From contig CAYMKL010000006.1 in assembly GCA_964390805.1 (NCBI GenBank), positions 28,766 to 92,765 of the forward strand: a stretch of DNA of 64,000 bases, written 5' to 3'. Positions 1-8,868 of this stretch are shown here, piece after piece. Numbering within the stretch: position 1 is the stretch's first letter; every line of letters starts with the position of its first letter. Both the position numbers and the translations under genes were made by a program. This DNA is from CAYMKL01 sp964390805. Its GTDB lineage: Bacteria > Chloroflexota > Anaerolineae > VGOG01. Below the pieces are notes generated by a model, which saw only the letters and a program-made list of their open reading frames with translations, made no database searches and was not told the DNA's origin.

Positions 1-2
1 AA

Positions 3-1910
3 GCTCTGGTCCGTCGGGCGGCGGCCCTGACCGCCTTGGGGCAGCCAGCCGCAGCCGAAACAGCCCTGGCGGAGGCGGAAACCATCTTCCGCGAGCTGGG
101 CAACGAACCCTGGCTGGCCATCGTCTGGCTGGAACAGGCCGCCCTTTGGGAGTCAATGGAGCGCGGCTATGAAGCCTTAACTGTTGCCCGGAAAACTCTG
201 GCCCTCTGCGAACGCCTGGGCCAGGCTGTGCAAGGCACATACGCCCACCTGCGTCTGGCCGACCTGCTGGCCAAGCAGGACCACGAGACTGCACTGGCTC
301 ACTTGCAGAAAGCCCTGACCCAGGCCGAGAAGTTGGCCTTGCCCCAACTGCGCTATCGGGCCCACGCCCGACTGGGCCGGCTGTATCGGCTCCAGGAGCG
401 AACTGACCAGGCCCTGTACCATCTAACGCAGGCAATAGAGGAAATCGAGCGCCTGCGGGCCACGCTGCCCCAAGAGACGCTGCGTACCGCCTTTCTGCGG
501 GACAAACTGGCCCCTTACGAGAACCTGATACAGTTGTACCTGGCCATCGGTGATGAGAACGGATTGCGACAGGCCTTCGCCGTGGCCGAGCGAGCCCGGT
601 CGAGAGCCCTATTGGACCTGCTGGCCGTTAGCATTGATGCCCGGCTCCAGGCCGCTGAAGCTGACGAGGCCCAGGCGACTTTGCGGCAGCAGCTGGAGGC
701 AATGCGGGCCGACCTGGACCTGATTTACAACGAGCTGTTGGCTGCCGATACCGAGACCGCAAAGGACGATCAGCGCGGCCCGCGCCTGGCCCGGCTCCGA
801 GGTCAGGCGCACCAGCACGAGCAGGAGATCACCCGCCTGCGCCTGCGCCTGGAGGCCGTTGGCCCTGGTTACCTCGACGTGGCTCGCCCGCTCTCGCTGG
901 AAGCGATCCAGGCCACGCTGCCCCAACGGGCACGCCTGCTGGCTTACTACATCGTCGGCGACGAACTACTGGCCTTCGTCGTCAGCCCTCGTTCAGACAT
1001 GAGGGTTTACCGTCGGCTGACCCCATCCAGCGAACTGGCGCCAGCCCTGGACCGGCTGGGGATGCAGTGGAATCGCTTTCGCCTCGGTGACGAGTACGTG
1101 GCCCGCCATCGGGCGGCCTTGGAGCAGAGCGCCCATGCTGCCCTGGCCGATCTCTACGACCAGTTGGTGCGTCCACTGGCCAATGACCTGGATGGCGAGC
1201 AACTGATCATCGTCCCCTATGGACCACTGCATGGGGTTCCCTTCCATGCCTTGTACGACGGCCAGAGCTATCTCATCGAGCGCTACGAGATTTCCTATGC
1301 TACCAGCGCCACCGTCATGGCGCGCTGCCAGGCCCGGCCGCATCAGCCGCTGGAACAGGCGCTAGTGGTCGGCGTCCCCGATGCCGGCATCCCTTACGTC
1401 GCCCAGGAGGCAGAGACCGTGGCAGCCCTGCTCCCCCAGGCGCAGCTTCTGCAGGGGAAAGAAGCTACCATACCTGCGCTGCGGGCCACGGCGCCGGGTC
1501 GGGATCTCCTTCACCTGGCCTGTCATGGGCTGTTCCGGACCGATAGCCCTCTTTTCTCCGCTCTACGGCTGGGGGACGGCTGGTTGACCGTGGCCGAGGC
1601 AGCCGAGTTGGAGCTGCAGGCCGGGTTGGTGACTCTCAGCGCTTGTGAATCCGGCCGCAGTCGGGTAGTAGAAGGCGATGAATTACTGGGATTGACGCGA
1701 GCCTTTCTGGGGAGTGGGGCAGCGTCGCTGATCGTCAGCCTGTGGCTGGTCAACGACGCCAGCACTGCCCGCCTGATGGAGGAATTCTATCGCTGTTTGC
1801 AGGCCGGTCAATCCAAAGCCGCGGCCCTCCGGGCCGCCCAACGGGCACTGCTGGCCACCAAGAGCCATCCTTATTACTGGGCCCCGTTCGTACTGGTGGG
1901 ACAGAGTTGA
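3..1910 (+). CDS. TPR-CHAT domain protein (5' partial)
   Basis: Open from the window edge, so the N-terminus is missing. The first part is helical and made of TPR-like repeats (for example around bases 90-560). A charged coiled-coil segment follows at about 640-870, then a C-terminal CHAT domain, the caspase-like clan CD peptidase fold. The catalytic pair is visible: His in HLACHG (codon at 1524) and Cys in SACESG (codon at 1644). TPR-CHAT proteins are proteases or signalling proteins that act on partner proteins, several of them in bacterial immunity or cell death. The next gene, a secreted subtilase, has its preferred GTG start 24 bases downstream on the same strand, so the two are probably co-transcribed. 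The substrate is unknown. Domain identity is confident; the role is inference. Confidence 0.9.
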   Translation, partial: ALVRRAAALTALGQPAAAETALAEAETIFRELGNEPWLAIVWLEQAALWESMERGYEALTVARKTLALCERLGQAVQGTYAHLRLADLLAKQDHETALAHLQKALTQAEKLALPQLRYRAHARLGRLYRLQERTDQALYHLTQAIEEIERLRATLPQETLRTAFLRDKLAPYENLIQLYLAIGDENGLRQAFAVAERARSRALLDLLAVSIDARLQAAEADEAQATLRQQLEAMRADLDLIYNELLAADTETAKDDQRGPRLARLRGQAHQHEQEITRLRLRLEAVGPGYLDVARPLSLEAIQATLPQRARLLAYYIVGDELLAFVVSPRSDMRVYRRLTPSSELAPALDRLGMQWNRFRLGDEYVARHRAALEQSAHAALADLYDQLVRPLANDLDGEQLIIVPYGPLHGVPFHALYDGQSYLIERYEISYATSATVMARCQARPHQPLEQALVVGVPDAGIPYVAQEAETVAALLPQAQLLQGKEATIPALRATAPGRDLLHLACHGLFRTDSPLFSALRLGDGWLTVAEAAELELQAGLVTLSACESGRSRVVEGDELLGLTRAFLGSGAASLIVSLWLVNDASTARLMEEFYRCLQAGQSKAAALRAAQRALLATKSHPYYWAPFVLVGQS

Positions 1911-1934
1911 GTTGATGTGTGGGAGGTGATGATC

Positions 1935-4097
1935 GTGTTTCAACGTAGTAAGTTACTGCAGGTGCTTGGTATTCTGCTGGCGCTGCTGGCGTTGCTGGGG
2001 ACAGCTTCCTACGCTCAGGATGAGAACGATGACAGCCCCAAGGACCTCAAATACGAGGCCATACGTGTCCTAGAAGGCCATATCGCGCCGGAGTATACTT
2101 CGCTTGACGATCCCATCAGGCAGGCCATTGAGCACATCAGGAAGAGTCTGGAGGACGAGCTTTGGGAGACCGATTGGAGCTTAACCAGCAAGGGCAAGGC
2201 GGTCTTCGACGAAGAGAAGGCGGCTGTTGAGATATTAATGAAGATTCGGGAGGCAGCCGATGCCGATCCCGTGATAACGAACAGCGCCCTGGCGGCCATC
2301 CGGTATCTAACTACAGCCGACCGGGCCCTGGCCTACACAGCCATCGAGCAGGCTATCGCGAGGGCCCAGGCAGCCGGCTGCTATGCCACAGACAGTTATG
2401 ACAGCAAGTGCCAAAGGCTCTTGCACAGGATTGCCCAGGCCCAGAGGGAAATGGCCAAGGCCGAGGAGGAGATGGCCAACGACAGGTATGACACGGCCAT
2501 TGATCACTACAAGAAGGCCTGGCAACATGTCCAGTTTGATGAGCGTCACTTATATGGTTTTGTGAAGAGCATGCCCGATCCTGATCCTGACGGGCAGTTC
2601 ATCGGCATCTGGGTAGTAGTAAGCAGCTCCGGCGTTGAAGCCACCTTTGTGGCCGAGGCCAGCACCGACTTTGAAGAGAATCACGGGCCGCTGGAAGTAC
2701 GAGCCTATGTCAAGGTCACGTACTTCGTTCTAGATGGCATCAACTATGCTGACAAGATCGAGACCAAGAAGTACTACGTGTCGGACCAAGTGATAGCTCG
2801 CTTGAAACCCGAGGCGGACGTAGCAGGCATCCATAGCGACTATAACGCATTGACTCTAGACCATCTGCTGGATCGGATCTACCTGCTAAGCCTGCAGCCC
2901 GGAACCAATGAGCGAGATACCGTGGACACCATGCGCAACGACTCGCGTTTCGAATACGCCGAGCCCAACCTATTTGGAGAGATGCCGGAGGCCAACCCTT
3001 ATCAGATCGGTGCGTGGGCCGGCTATGATCCCGCGCCAGCCCTGGCTCAGTACGCCAACGAACACCTGGCCCTGCCCCTGGCCCGCGAATTGAGCACCGG
3101 CAGCGGCGTGGTCGTGGCCGTGTTGGATACCGGCGTCCAACTGAACCATCCCACCCTGTCGCCACATCTGGTCACCGGCTACGACTTCGTGGACGACGAC
3201 ATCGTACCAGCCGATGAAGGGAATGGCCTCGACGATGACAGCGATGACCTGATTGACGAGGCCGTTGGACACGGTACCCACGTATCTGGCATCGTCCTCC
3301 TGGTGACCTCCGAGAGCCAGATCATGCCCCTGAGGGTTCTGAATAGCGACGGGATAGGAAATGTTTTCCAACTAGCCGAGGCCATAATCTACGCCGCCGA
3401 CCATGGCGCCAAAGTGATCAACATGAGCCTGGGAACTAACCTTCAATCCGGCGTGCTGGCGGAAGCGGTTAACTATGCCCGTGCGGCAGGGGTGATGGTC
3501 GTGGCTGCAGCCGGCAACCTGAATAGCACCGAACCTCAGTACCCTGCCGGCGACGAAGGGGTGATTGCCGTAGCTGCCCTGGACGAGGAGCGGCTGAAGA
3601 CCAGTTTCTCCAATTATGGATCATGGGTTGACCTGTCCGCGCCGGGAGAGAGCATCTACAGCACCTACCCGATTGATGGTTATGGCTGGTGGAGCGGCAC
3701 CTCGATGGCCACGCCCTTTGTCAGTGGACAGATCGCCCTGCTGCGCTCGCTGGCTCCCTGGCTGACCCTGGCCCAAATCGAAGGGCAGTTAGCGTCCAAG
3801 GTCCACGGGTTGGATGAACTCAACCCGGACTACGCTGGACAACTTGGGTCTGGCGAGCCGGACGTGGCCGCCAGCCTGGGCTGCCACTGGGCGGATGTAC
3901 AGCCAGACGCCACCCACGACTTGCTGAACAACACCTGCGACGACGACGTGGACATCGCTGACGTGATGGCCGTGGCAGCCCAGTGGGGCCAACCACAGCC
4001 ACCGGGCAGTGTCTACGACAACGATCACGATGGGGACATAGATATCGTGGATATCCAACAAGTGGCCAACCGTTGGGGCTGGAGACGCCAGCCGTAG
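1935..4097 (+). CDS. secreted subtilisin-like (S8) protease with dockerin-like tail
   Basis: I chose GTG 1935 because GGAGG lies 8 bases upstream; ATG 1929 is only 2 bases from that site. The N-terminus is a signal peptide (hydrophobic LLQVLGILLALLALLG, ending near ASYA). A helical region of about 200 residues follows, then a propeptide-like segment (VIARLKP ... YAEPN). The S8 catalytic triad is complete: Asp398 in VLDTG, His446 in GHGTH and Ser590 in GTSMATP. The C-terminus carries two calcium-loop-like segments (CDDDVDIADV and DNDHDGDIDIVDI, each followed by a W-G) typical of type I dockerin, which would dock the enzyme to a cohesin partner. The preceding gene encodes a CHAT protease. A role outside the cell is expected; the target is unknown. 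Confidence 0.93.
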   Translation: MFQRSKLLQVLGILLALLALLGTASYAQDENDDSPKDLKYEAIRVLEGHIAPEYTSLDDPIRQAIEHIRKSLEDELWETDWSLTSKGKAVFDEEKAAVEILMKIREAADADPVITNSALAAIRYLTTADRALAYTAIEQAIARAQAAGCYATDSYDSKCQRLLHRIAQAQREMAKAEEEMANDRYDTAIDHYKKAWQHVQFDERHLYGFVKSMPDPDPDGQFIGIWVVVSSSGVEATFVAEASTDFEENHGPLEVRAYVKVTYFVLDGINYADKIETKKYYVSDQVIARLKPEADVAGIHSDYNALTLDHLLDRIYLLSLQPGTNERDTVDTMRNDSRFEYAEPNLFGEMPEANPYQIGAWAGYDPAPALAQYANEHLALPLARELSTGSGVVVAVLDTGVQLNHPTLSPHLVTGYDFVDDDIVPADEGNGLDDDSDDLIDEAVGHGTHVSGIVLLVTSESQIMPLRVLNSDGIGNVFQLAEAIIYAADHGAKVINMSLGTNLQSGVLAEAVNYARAAGVMVVAAAGNLNSTEPQYPAGDEGVIAVAALDEERLKTSFSNYGSWVDLSAPGESIYSTYPIDGYGWWSGTSMATPFVSGQIALLRSLAPWLTLAQIEGQLASKVHGLDELNPDYAGQLGSGEPDVAASLGCHWADVQPDATHDLLNNTCDDDVDIADVMAVAAQWGQPQPPGSVYDNDHDGDIDIVDIQQVANRWGWRRQP

Positions 4098-4188
4098 CTT
4101 GATTAGAGCCGGCGAGATGCCCCGTCTTCACTAGGACGCTGGAGAGAGATGCCGTACCAGTTGGTTAGACCCATCACGATAGAGAGGC

Positions 4189-4248
4189 AGGTTCCCATAA
4201 CAGCGACATATCGGACGTAGGCCGCAATCGCCCAATAGTGGGAGACCT
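4189..4248 (+). ncRNA. possible structured RNA, nested hairpin
   Basis: Nested complementary segments are visible: AGGT 4189-4192 with ACCT 4245-4248, CCCA 4194-4197 with TGGG 4239-4242, GCGA 4203-4206 with TCGC 4228-4231, and CGG 4212-4214 with CCG 4222-4224. Twenty-six bases later comes a strong intrinsic terminator. The layout resembles an attenuator or a small RNA with its own terminator. It lies between the subtilase gene and a GH15 remnant, and I match it to no known class. The stems are short and chance folding is possible. Apart from this fold and the terminator I see nothing else between 4098 and 4350. Confidence 0.22.
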
Positions 4249-4274
4249 ATGTCCAGCACCGGTCACTCCCAAAT

Positions 4275-4315
4275 AAAGCCGCCGACTGAGCGCAACAGTC
4301 GGCGGCTTTGTTTTG
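4275..4315 (+). terminator. intrinsic terminator, twin copy 1
   Basis: A perfect 13-bp stem (AAAGCCGCCGACT 4275-4287 with AGTCGGCGGCTTT 4297-4309), a 9-base loop and a GTTTTG tail. It closes the CHAT-subtilase unit. Its sequence is almost the same as the hairpin at 5199-5229. Confidence 0.8.
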
Positions 4316-4349
4316 ACCCTTGCTCACTTCAATTGGAATTGTGCTCTGA

Positions 4350-5189
4350 GGCAAGCCCCTGGGCGATGACTACCTACACACCCACTACACCGTGGACGGT
4401 CACAAAGTCACTGACGACTGGCCCAACTTCCAACTGGACGGCTTCGGAACCTGGCTGTGGTCCCTGGCCGAACACCTCCGCCTGACAGCCGACCCACTCC
4501 CCTCCCACTGGCAGCAAGCCGCCCACCTCAGCGGCTCGTATCTGGCTGCCCTCTGGCGTTTCCCCTGCTTCGACCTCTGGGAAGAGCATCCGGACAAGAT
4601 CCACCCCTACACCCTGGCGGCCATCTACGCGGGCCTGCGGGCCATCGGTGAGCTGACCGGCAACGCGGGCTGGCTTGCCATTGCCGTCGAGATCCGCCGC
4701 TTCGTGCTGGAGCACGGCGTGCAGGGCAGCCATCTAGTGAAATATGTGGGAAGCGAGGCTGTTGACGCCAGCCTGGTGGGCGTTGCCACCCCCTACCGCC
4801 TGCTGGCGCCGGATGATCCAATCATGCACACCACCGTAGCCAGGATCGAGGGCGACCTGCGCCATCAAGCTGGAGGGCTGCACCGCTACGCCGATGACAC
4901 CTACTACGGCGGCGGTGAATGGGTGTTGCTGGCCACCTGGCTGGGCTGGTATTATGTCGAGATTGGAGAACAAGCCAGGGCGCGAGAGTTGCTGGCCTGG
5001 GTGGAAGCCCAGGCTGACGGGGAGGACAACCTCCCAGAACAGATCCCTCAGACCCTCAATGACCCATCCATGCTTCAGCCCTGGGTCGAGAAGTGGGGCC
5101 CCATCGCCCGCCCCCTGCTCTGGTCCCACGCCATGTACGTCATCCTCCTACATGCTCTTCATCTAGCACCCAAAAGAAAGGGAACCTGA
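4350..5189 (+). pseudogene. GH15-family glycoside hydrolase remnant, N-terminus lost
   Basis: The frame opens right after a TGA at 4347-4349 and immediately reads GDDYLHTHYTVDGHKV then DDWPNFQLDGFGTWLW, the middle of a GH15 (glucoamylase-like) enzyme. It continues through WEEHPDKIHPYTLAAIYAG to the family C-terminus, ending at 5189. The N-terminal third expected in this family, with the aromatic/WFRDG substrate region, is absent upstream. No start codon with a ribosome site precedes the homologous part; the GTG at 4392 is internal to the domain. GH15 enzymes hydrolyse alpha-glucosides such as trehalose or starch ends. The fragment lies between two near-identical hairpin terminators. A functional short protein is unlikely. 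Confidence 0.75.
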
Positions 5190-5198
5190 GAAGGAAAA

Positions 5199-5237
5199 AG
5201 CCGCCGATGAGTGCAAGAGTCGGCGGCTTGGTTTTGT
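5199..5237. terminator. bidirectional intrinsic terminator, twin copy 2
   Basis: Stem AAGCCGCCGA 5199-5208 with TCGGCGGCTT 5220-5229, T-rich on the + side (GGTTTTGTTT) and A-rich on the left, giving a T-run for the minus strand. It sits between the convergent GH15 remnant and the prepilin operon and can serve both. Confidence 0.75.
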
Positions 5238-5255
5238 TTCTCGTTCACCACGAAA

Positions 5256-6452
5256 TCATCGCATGCACCAAGAGGAGATGTTAACTGCCCCCTCACAGAA
5301 CACAACCTGGCTGGTGGTGGTTGAGTCATCGGCCACAGAGATAATATCAAAGACCTGACACGGCTCGCTGCTACCAGTGGCAAACTGCCTGACCTCGGCC
5401 CGCTTGCCCTTGAAATAGACAGTGTTGCCAATGAGACTGACGGAGTGCCCTCCCGTCCCTTCTATCCGGACCCGCCCCCCAAGGCCATAAACGATTCCTT
5501 TCCACGTAGCGTCCTTACCATCACATTCTATGACGTCCCTATTGCATTTGGGGGGTATGCCAGTTTGCTTATAGGAAAAGAGCAGAACGTTATCACTGGA
5601 ATAAGGAGACAGATACGCACCATCACTACGCACATCAATCATCCCCTGCTCAGCTACGATGGTCACCGTTCCCGTCAGGGCGGAATGTGGTAGTTTAACA
5701 TCCCCACTCTCCACATAGTAGAGACCGCTAGGAATATGCCCATTGACAACACCAAATTCGTCCAAGCAATCCGAAGGGGGGCACCACTCGATGTGATAGT
5801 ACTTCCCTTCCTGTTGAGCGCGACTGGCCATCTCTCCACCTGGCCGGTAATCCTCGATACGGATCTCTATGGGAGGCTGTGGCGCAACCGACACTCTGCG
5901 CGGGTTATCTCCAGATGGGTTGAATCTCATGTTCACTGGAAGATCATATGTGGTGACGTATTCCAATGTCCCCGTTATCTCGGCAGTATCTGCCTTGATC
6001 TTTATGTCAGTATTGGTATGAACATCACCCACGAGGCTCACGTCGGTGACATCAATGTCAATGCCCCACGTGGTGCAATCAGGGCTATTGGCCCAGATGA
6101 CATAGCCATTGCCAGTACCGCCTTCGCCGAATACTGGTCCACGGCTAGTTATAGTCACGCTAATGGGCCAGATGCCATTGACTGAAGTGGGGACGGTGAT
6201 GACTGTGGTAACCCCAGTGGTGATCATACTCGAATAGAAACTGGGGTTATGGAGCAACTGCCCGATGGCATACTCCACCCCGGCATCTGATGCATACTGT
6301 TCCTTCATGGCCTCTTCGATGCCGCGTGTGGCGCGGAGGTTGACAGTGAGGTGGGAGAGGAAAGGAGGAATAAGGAGGCTGCTCACAGCCAGAACCATGA
6401 GGGCCAGAACAAGAACCCGTCCCTCTTGGCCAGAGGCTCTTGGATTCGACAT
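5256..6452 (-). CDS. pilus-associated protein, PilX/GspK-like N-terminus
   Basis: Third gene of the prepilin operon. I chose ATG 6452 because AGGGAGGGG lies upstream and it clears the preceding gene by 22 bases. After about 12 residues there is one N-terminal hydrophobic helix (VLVLALMVLAVSSLLIPPFL). It is followed by a segment typical of PilX/GspK-type minor pilins (SDAGVEYAIGQLL). The rest is a beta-rich exported domain of about 330 residues with scattered cysteines that I do not recognise. It probably caps or initiates a type IV-like pilus or a type II-like pseudopilus. No pilus motor or platform genes are in the window, so they must lie elsewhere. Confidence 0.7.
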   Translation of the reverse strand: MSNPRASGQEGRVLVLALMVLAVSSLLIPPFLSHLTVNLRATRGIEEAMKEQYASDAGVEYAIGQLLHNPSFYSSMITTGVTTVITVPTSVNGIWPISVTITSRGPVFGEGGTGNGYVIWANSPDCTTWGIDIDVTDVSLVGDVHTNTDIKIKADTAEITGTLEYVTTYDLPVNMRFNPSGDNPRRVSVAPQPPIEIRIEDYRPGGEMASRAQQEGKYYHIEWCPPSDCLDEFGVVNGHIPSGLYYVESGDVKLPHSALTGTVTIVAEQGMIDVRSDGAYLSPYSSDNVLLFSYKQTGIPPKCNRDVIECDGKDATWKGIVYGLGGRVRIEGTGGHSVSLIGNTVYFKGKRAEVRQFATGSSEPCQVFDIISVADDSTTTSQVVFCEGAVNISSWCMR

Positions 6453-6474
6453 ATACGGTCCGTCCCCTCCCTGC

Positions 6475-6936
6475 CTACCCGGTAGGCCGCATGTCGAGGC
6501 GCAATGGAGCGTTCCCTTTGACATCGCCCGCCTGTGAGGTAATGGTGATCAGGACACAGGAACTCACCGGGCTTGTGAAGTCCACAGAGATTACGTGTCT
6601 GGCCACTGTAAGCGTTGACCCATTGGAATGAGAGCGAACGAGATCAGGTGAAGCCAAGGTGTAGGTTATGGTATGCGAGCTGTTGTTCACAAGATCAGGG
6701 CAGGTTAGTACCATCCGCGTGCCGCTGATGGCCGCAGGGGGCGAAGCGCATAGAACATCACGGTTTAGCCAGATGGCAGCGTTCTGCAGGTCGTGTTGCA
6801 CACGCAGTTGATTGTTGCCCCTGGCGCTCATATCCCCGACCTGGTACATCACCGTGCTGAGCATTCCGACCATCAGCCCGGTGATAGCGAGAGTTACCAA
6901 AAGCTCGACTATGGTCCTTCCCCTTTGGTCCCCCAT
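6475..6936 (-). CDS. prepilin-type protein, PilW-like
   Basis: A class III prepilin leader is visible: a short basic start, RGRTIVELLVTLAITGLMVG with Glu at the +5-type position, then a long hydrophobic helix. The globular part (about 120 residues) has several cysteines (VLCAS, LTCPD, SSCVL) that may form disulfides outside the cell. The ATG at 6934-6936 overlaps the TAA stop of the upstream gene (TAATG), so translation is coupled. It would be processed by a prepilin peptidase and assembled as a minor pilin. Confidence 0.8.
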   Translation of the reverse strand: MGDQRGRTIVELLVTLAITGLMVGMLSTVMYQVGDMSARGNNQLRVQHDLQNAAIWLNRDVLCASPPAAISGTRMVLTCPDLVNNSSHTITYTLASPDLVRSHSNGSTLTVARHVISVDFTSPVSSCVLITITSQAGDVKGNAPLRLDMRPTG

Positions 6937-7304
6937 TATCGGTCTACCTTATACTCTTGAATCGTGAACATGGGCTTGTCATGGTGAAACACTGTGACGG
7001 TTATGAGCTGGACGCCGGTATAGACGGTTGTCGCAGAAATCCGAGCAGTATGTCCTGTGGATGAGGAAATGGTTGGGGTGTAGAAATCCGTGTCATCAAT
7101 GAAAGCAGTTTCTTTCATATACTCCAGTTGGGAGCGGGCCATGTTCTCTGCACCCACTCGCTGGCGAGCCAGGCACGTCGCCAGGCTGCCTGTGGAAAAG
7201 GCTGAAACGAAGGCAGTCAGCGCAACGGCCAGGATGCTAACCGCACACAGCACCTCGACCAGGCTTGTCCCCCTCTGACCCGCAGGAACAGCTAACTTCA
7301 CCAC
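6936..7304 (-). CDS. prepilin-type protein, PilV-like
   Basis: First gene of the prepilin operon. It has a type III leader, QRGTSLVEVLCAVSILAVAL, with the conserved Glu, and a short C-terminal globular domain containing NMARSQLEYMKET, characteristic of PilV/GspI-like minor pilins. The start is one of two adjacent GTG codons (7304 or 7301) behind an AGAGGTGA ribosome site. A strong sigma-70 promoter lies about 110 bases upstream (7415-7443). Three different small prepilin-type proteins in a row suggest a minor-pilin complex that primes assembly. Confidence 0.8.
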   Translation of the reverse strand: MVKLAVPAGQRGTSLVEVLCAVSILAVALTAFVSAFSTGSLATCLARQRVGAENMARSQLEYMKETAFIDDTDFYTPTISSSTGHTARISATTVYTGVQLITVTVFHHDKPMFTIQEYKVDR

Positions 7305-7414
7305 TCACCTCTCTTGTGCACAATGGTATCGCTTTTGCTTCGGGAAAACCTTAGATGCAATAGCTTTCTACTTCTGACGCGCTAATTCACTTGTTTCCAC
7401 ATTGTTTTGAGATT

Positions 7415-7443
7415 ATTATAGCATAACGTGCTCATTTTGACAA
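7415..7443 (-). promoter_or_regulatory. sigma-70 promoter of the prepilin operon
   Basis: On the minus strand: TTGTCA (7438-7443), a 17-base spacer and TATAAT (7415-7420). Transcription would start near 7408 and give a leader of about 105 bases. Confidence 0.75.
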
Positions 7444-7456
7444 GTTCTGGTGACAC

Positions 7457-7492
7457 CAAAAAAGCCACCCTTGTCAACTGCATAGGTGGCTT
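7457..7492 (-). terminator. intrinsic terminator after the rlmI-like gene
   Basis: Minus strand: AAGCCACC (7485-7492) pairs with GGTGGCTT (7462-7469), followed by a run of six T (complement of the A-run at 7458-7463). It separates the methyltransferase gene from the prepilin promoter just downstream. Confidence 0.75.
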
Positions 7493-7536
7493 CTTGAACG
7501 TCTGTTAGGCCAGGCTGCTATCACCCAGTTACGTGT

Positions 7537-8724
7537 TCAGATCGCGCGACACACAAACCCCTTCAAGTACTCCGACTCAGGAAACGTGAGCAGGATGGCG
7601 TGATCGGAGGCCTGAGAGAGCTTCTCAATGATCTGCACGTCGCGACCGGCGTCAACGCTGGCTCCGAAGAGCACTTTCTGGAAGAGGTCGGGACTCACCA
7701 AACCGGAGCAGGAGAAGGTGAAGAGGATGCCGCCGGGGGCGATGAGGTGCATAGCCAGGAGGTTGATGTCCTTGTAGCCCCGGCAGGCCGATTCCACCTG
7801 ATGCTGAGAGTAGGCGAATTTCGGCGGGTCAAGGATGATCAGGTCAAAGGTCCGCCCCTGAGCGCGGTACTCCCGCATCACTTGAAACACGTCCCCTTCC
7901 ACGTACTCATCATGGCGATCAGCGTAGCCATTGAGAGCCATATTGCGCCGGGCCAACTCCAGGGCCTCGGCCGAGGACTCGACGTTGGTGATGAGCCCGG
8001 CTCCGGCTGCGGCAGCGTAGACGGCGAAAGCCCCGGTGTAGGCGAAGCAGTTGAGCACTTCCTTACCTGGACAGTACTTGGTTAGCTTTTGACGGTTCTC
8101 CCGCTGATCGAGATAGAAGCCGGTTTTGTGCCCCGTCTTTATGTCCACCAAGAAGCAGTGACCGTTCTCCGTTATCTCCAATAGGTCGGGCGGCTCCTCC
8201 CCATGCAGAAGGCCGCTGACTCGAGCCAATCCCTCCTTCTTCCGCACCTCCACGTCGCTCCGCTCGTAGATGCCTCTGGGCTTCAACAGATCAGCCACCA
8301 AGCCGACCAACTCAGCCTTCCAACGCTCGATCCCCAGCGTCAGAAACTGAACCACCAGATAGTCACTGTAGCGGTCGAGAATCAGGCCGGGCAAGAGGTC
8401 GGATTCGGCGTTGACCAGGCGGTAGGCGTCGGTGAACGGATCATCGGCCAGGGCCTGCCGGCTGGCGAAAGCCCGCTCCAGCCGTCGCCGCCAGAAGTCC
8501 CCTCCGATGACTTCGCCCTCGTCCCAGGTGAGGAGGCGCACCGTTATCTGAGAGCGGCGGTTCAGGTAACCCCGGGCCAGGAAGCGCCCCCGGTAGTCAG
8601 ATACCTCCACCACCTCCCCGTCGGCGACCTCTCCTTCGATGCGTTTGATGGCTCCGGAGAAGATCCAGGGATGTCGGTTCAGGACCGGCTTCTCACGGCC
8701 TCGTTTCAAGACAACTCGTGCCAT
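7537..8724 (-). CDS. rlmI: class I SAM-dependent rRNA cytosine methyltransferase, RlmI/YccW type
   Basis: I chose ATG 8724 because GGAG precedes it at good spacing and it gives the family start MARVVLKRGREKP. Domains: N-terminal PUA (RHPWIFSGAIKRI), an RNase-H-like middle domain, and a Rossmann methyltransferase. The latter shows VLNCFAYTGAFAVYAA (SAM loop), the catalytic-site motif LDPPKF and FTFSCSG with the family Cys. Family members methylate C5 of cytosine in 23S rRNA. The length of 395 residues is normal. Monocistronic by context, with a terminator downstream and a divergent NUDIX gene upstream. The exact target base is not shown by sequence. Confidence 0.9.
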   Translation of the reverse strand: MARVVLKRGREKPVLNRHPWIFSGAIKRIEGEVADGEVVEVSDYRGRFLARGYLNRRSQITVRLLTWDEGEVIGGDFWRRRLERAFASRQALADDPFTDAYRLVNAESDLLPGLILDRYSDYLVVQFLTLGIERWKAELVGLVADLLKPRGIYERSDVEVRKKEGLARVSGLLHGEEPPDLLEITENGHCFLVDIKTGHKTGFYLDQRENRQKLTKYCPGKEVLNCFAYTGAFAVYAAAAGAGLITNVESSAEALELARRNMALNGYADRHDEYVEGDVFQVMREYRAQGRTFDLIILDPPKFAYSQHQVESACRGYKDINLLAMHLIAPGGILFTFSCSGLVSPDLFQKVLFGASVDAGRDVQIIEKLSQASDHAILLTFPESEYLKGFVCRAI

Positions 8725-8745
8725 GTCACTCCTCAAATTGCTCTA

Positions 8746-8795
8746 GCTGGATCTGGCGATCCAGCCATTGAGCGACGGATTTGGCAATCCGTCGC
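8746..8795. repeat. pair of short hairpins with TGGC loops
   Basis: GCTGGATC/GATCCAGC (8746-8765) and GCGACGGATT/AATCCGTCGC (8772-8795) both enclose the loop TGGC, so the shared core is GGAT-N-TGGC-N-ATCC. This is a REP-like doublet upstream of the divergent rlmI and NUDIX genes. Confidence 0.55.
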
Positions 8796-8812
8796 GAGCC
8801 GAAGTGTCACTC

Positions 8813-8841
8813 TTGCCAAGCCGGTTAAAGGATGATACAAT
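8813..8841 (+). promoter_or_regulatory. sigma-70 promoter of the NUDIX gene
   Basis: TTGCCA (8813-8818), a 17-base spacer, TACAAT (8836-8841). The start codon at 8869 follows about 20 bases after the expected start of transcription, with an AAGGAAAG ribosome site. Confidence 0.65.
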
Positions 8842-8868
8842 TGATGGCAGCGAAAGGAAAGACAATCC

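Noticed and set aside
5445..6185. Plus-strand open frames opposite the prepilin operon
   Set aside because: They are shadows of the minus-strand pilin genes, which have type III leaders, coupled starts and a promoter.
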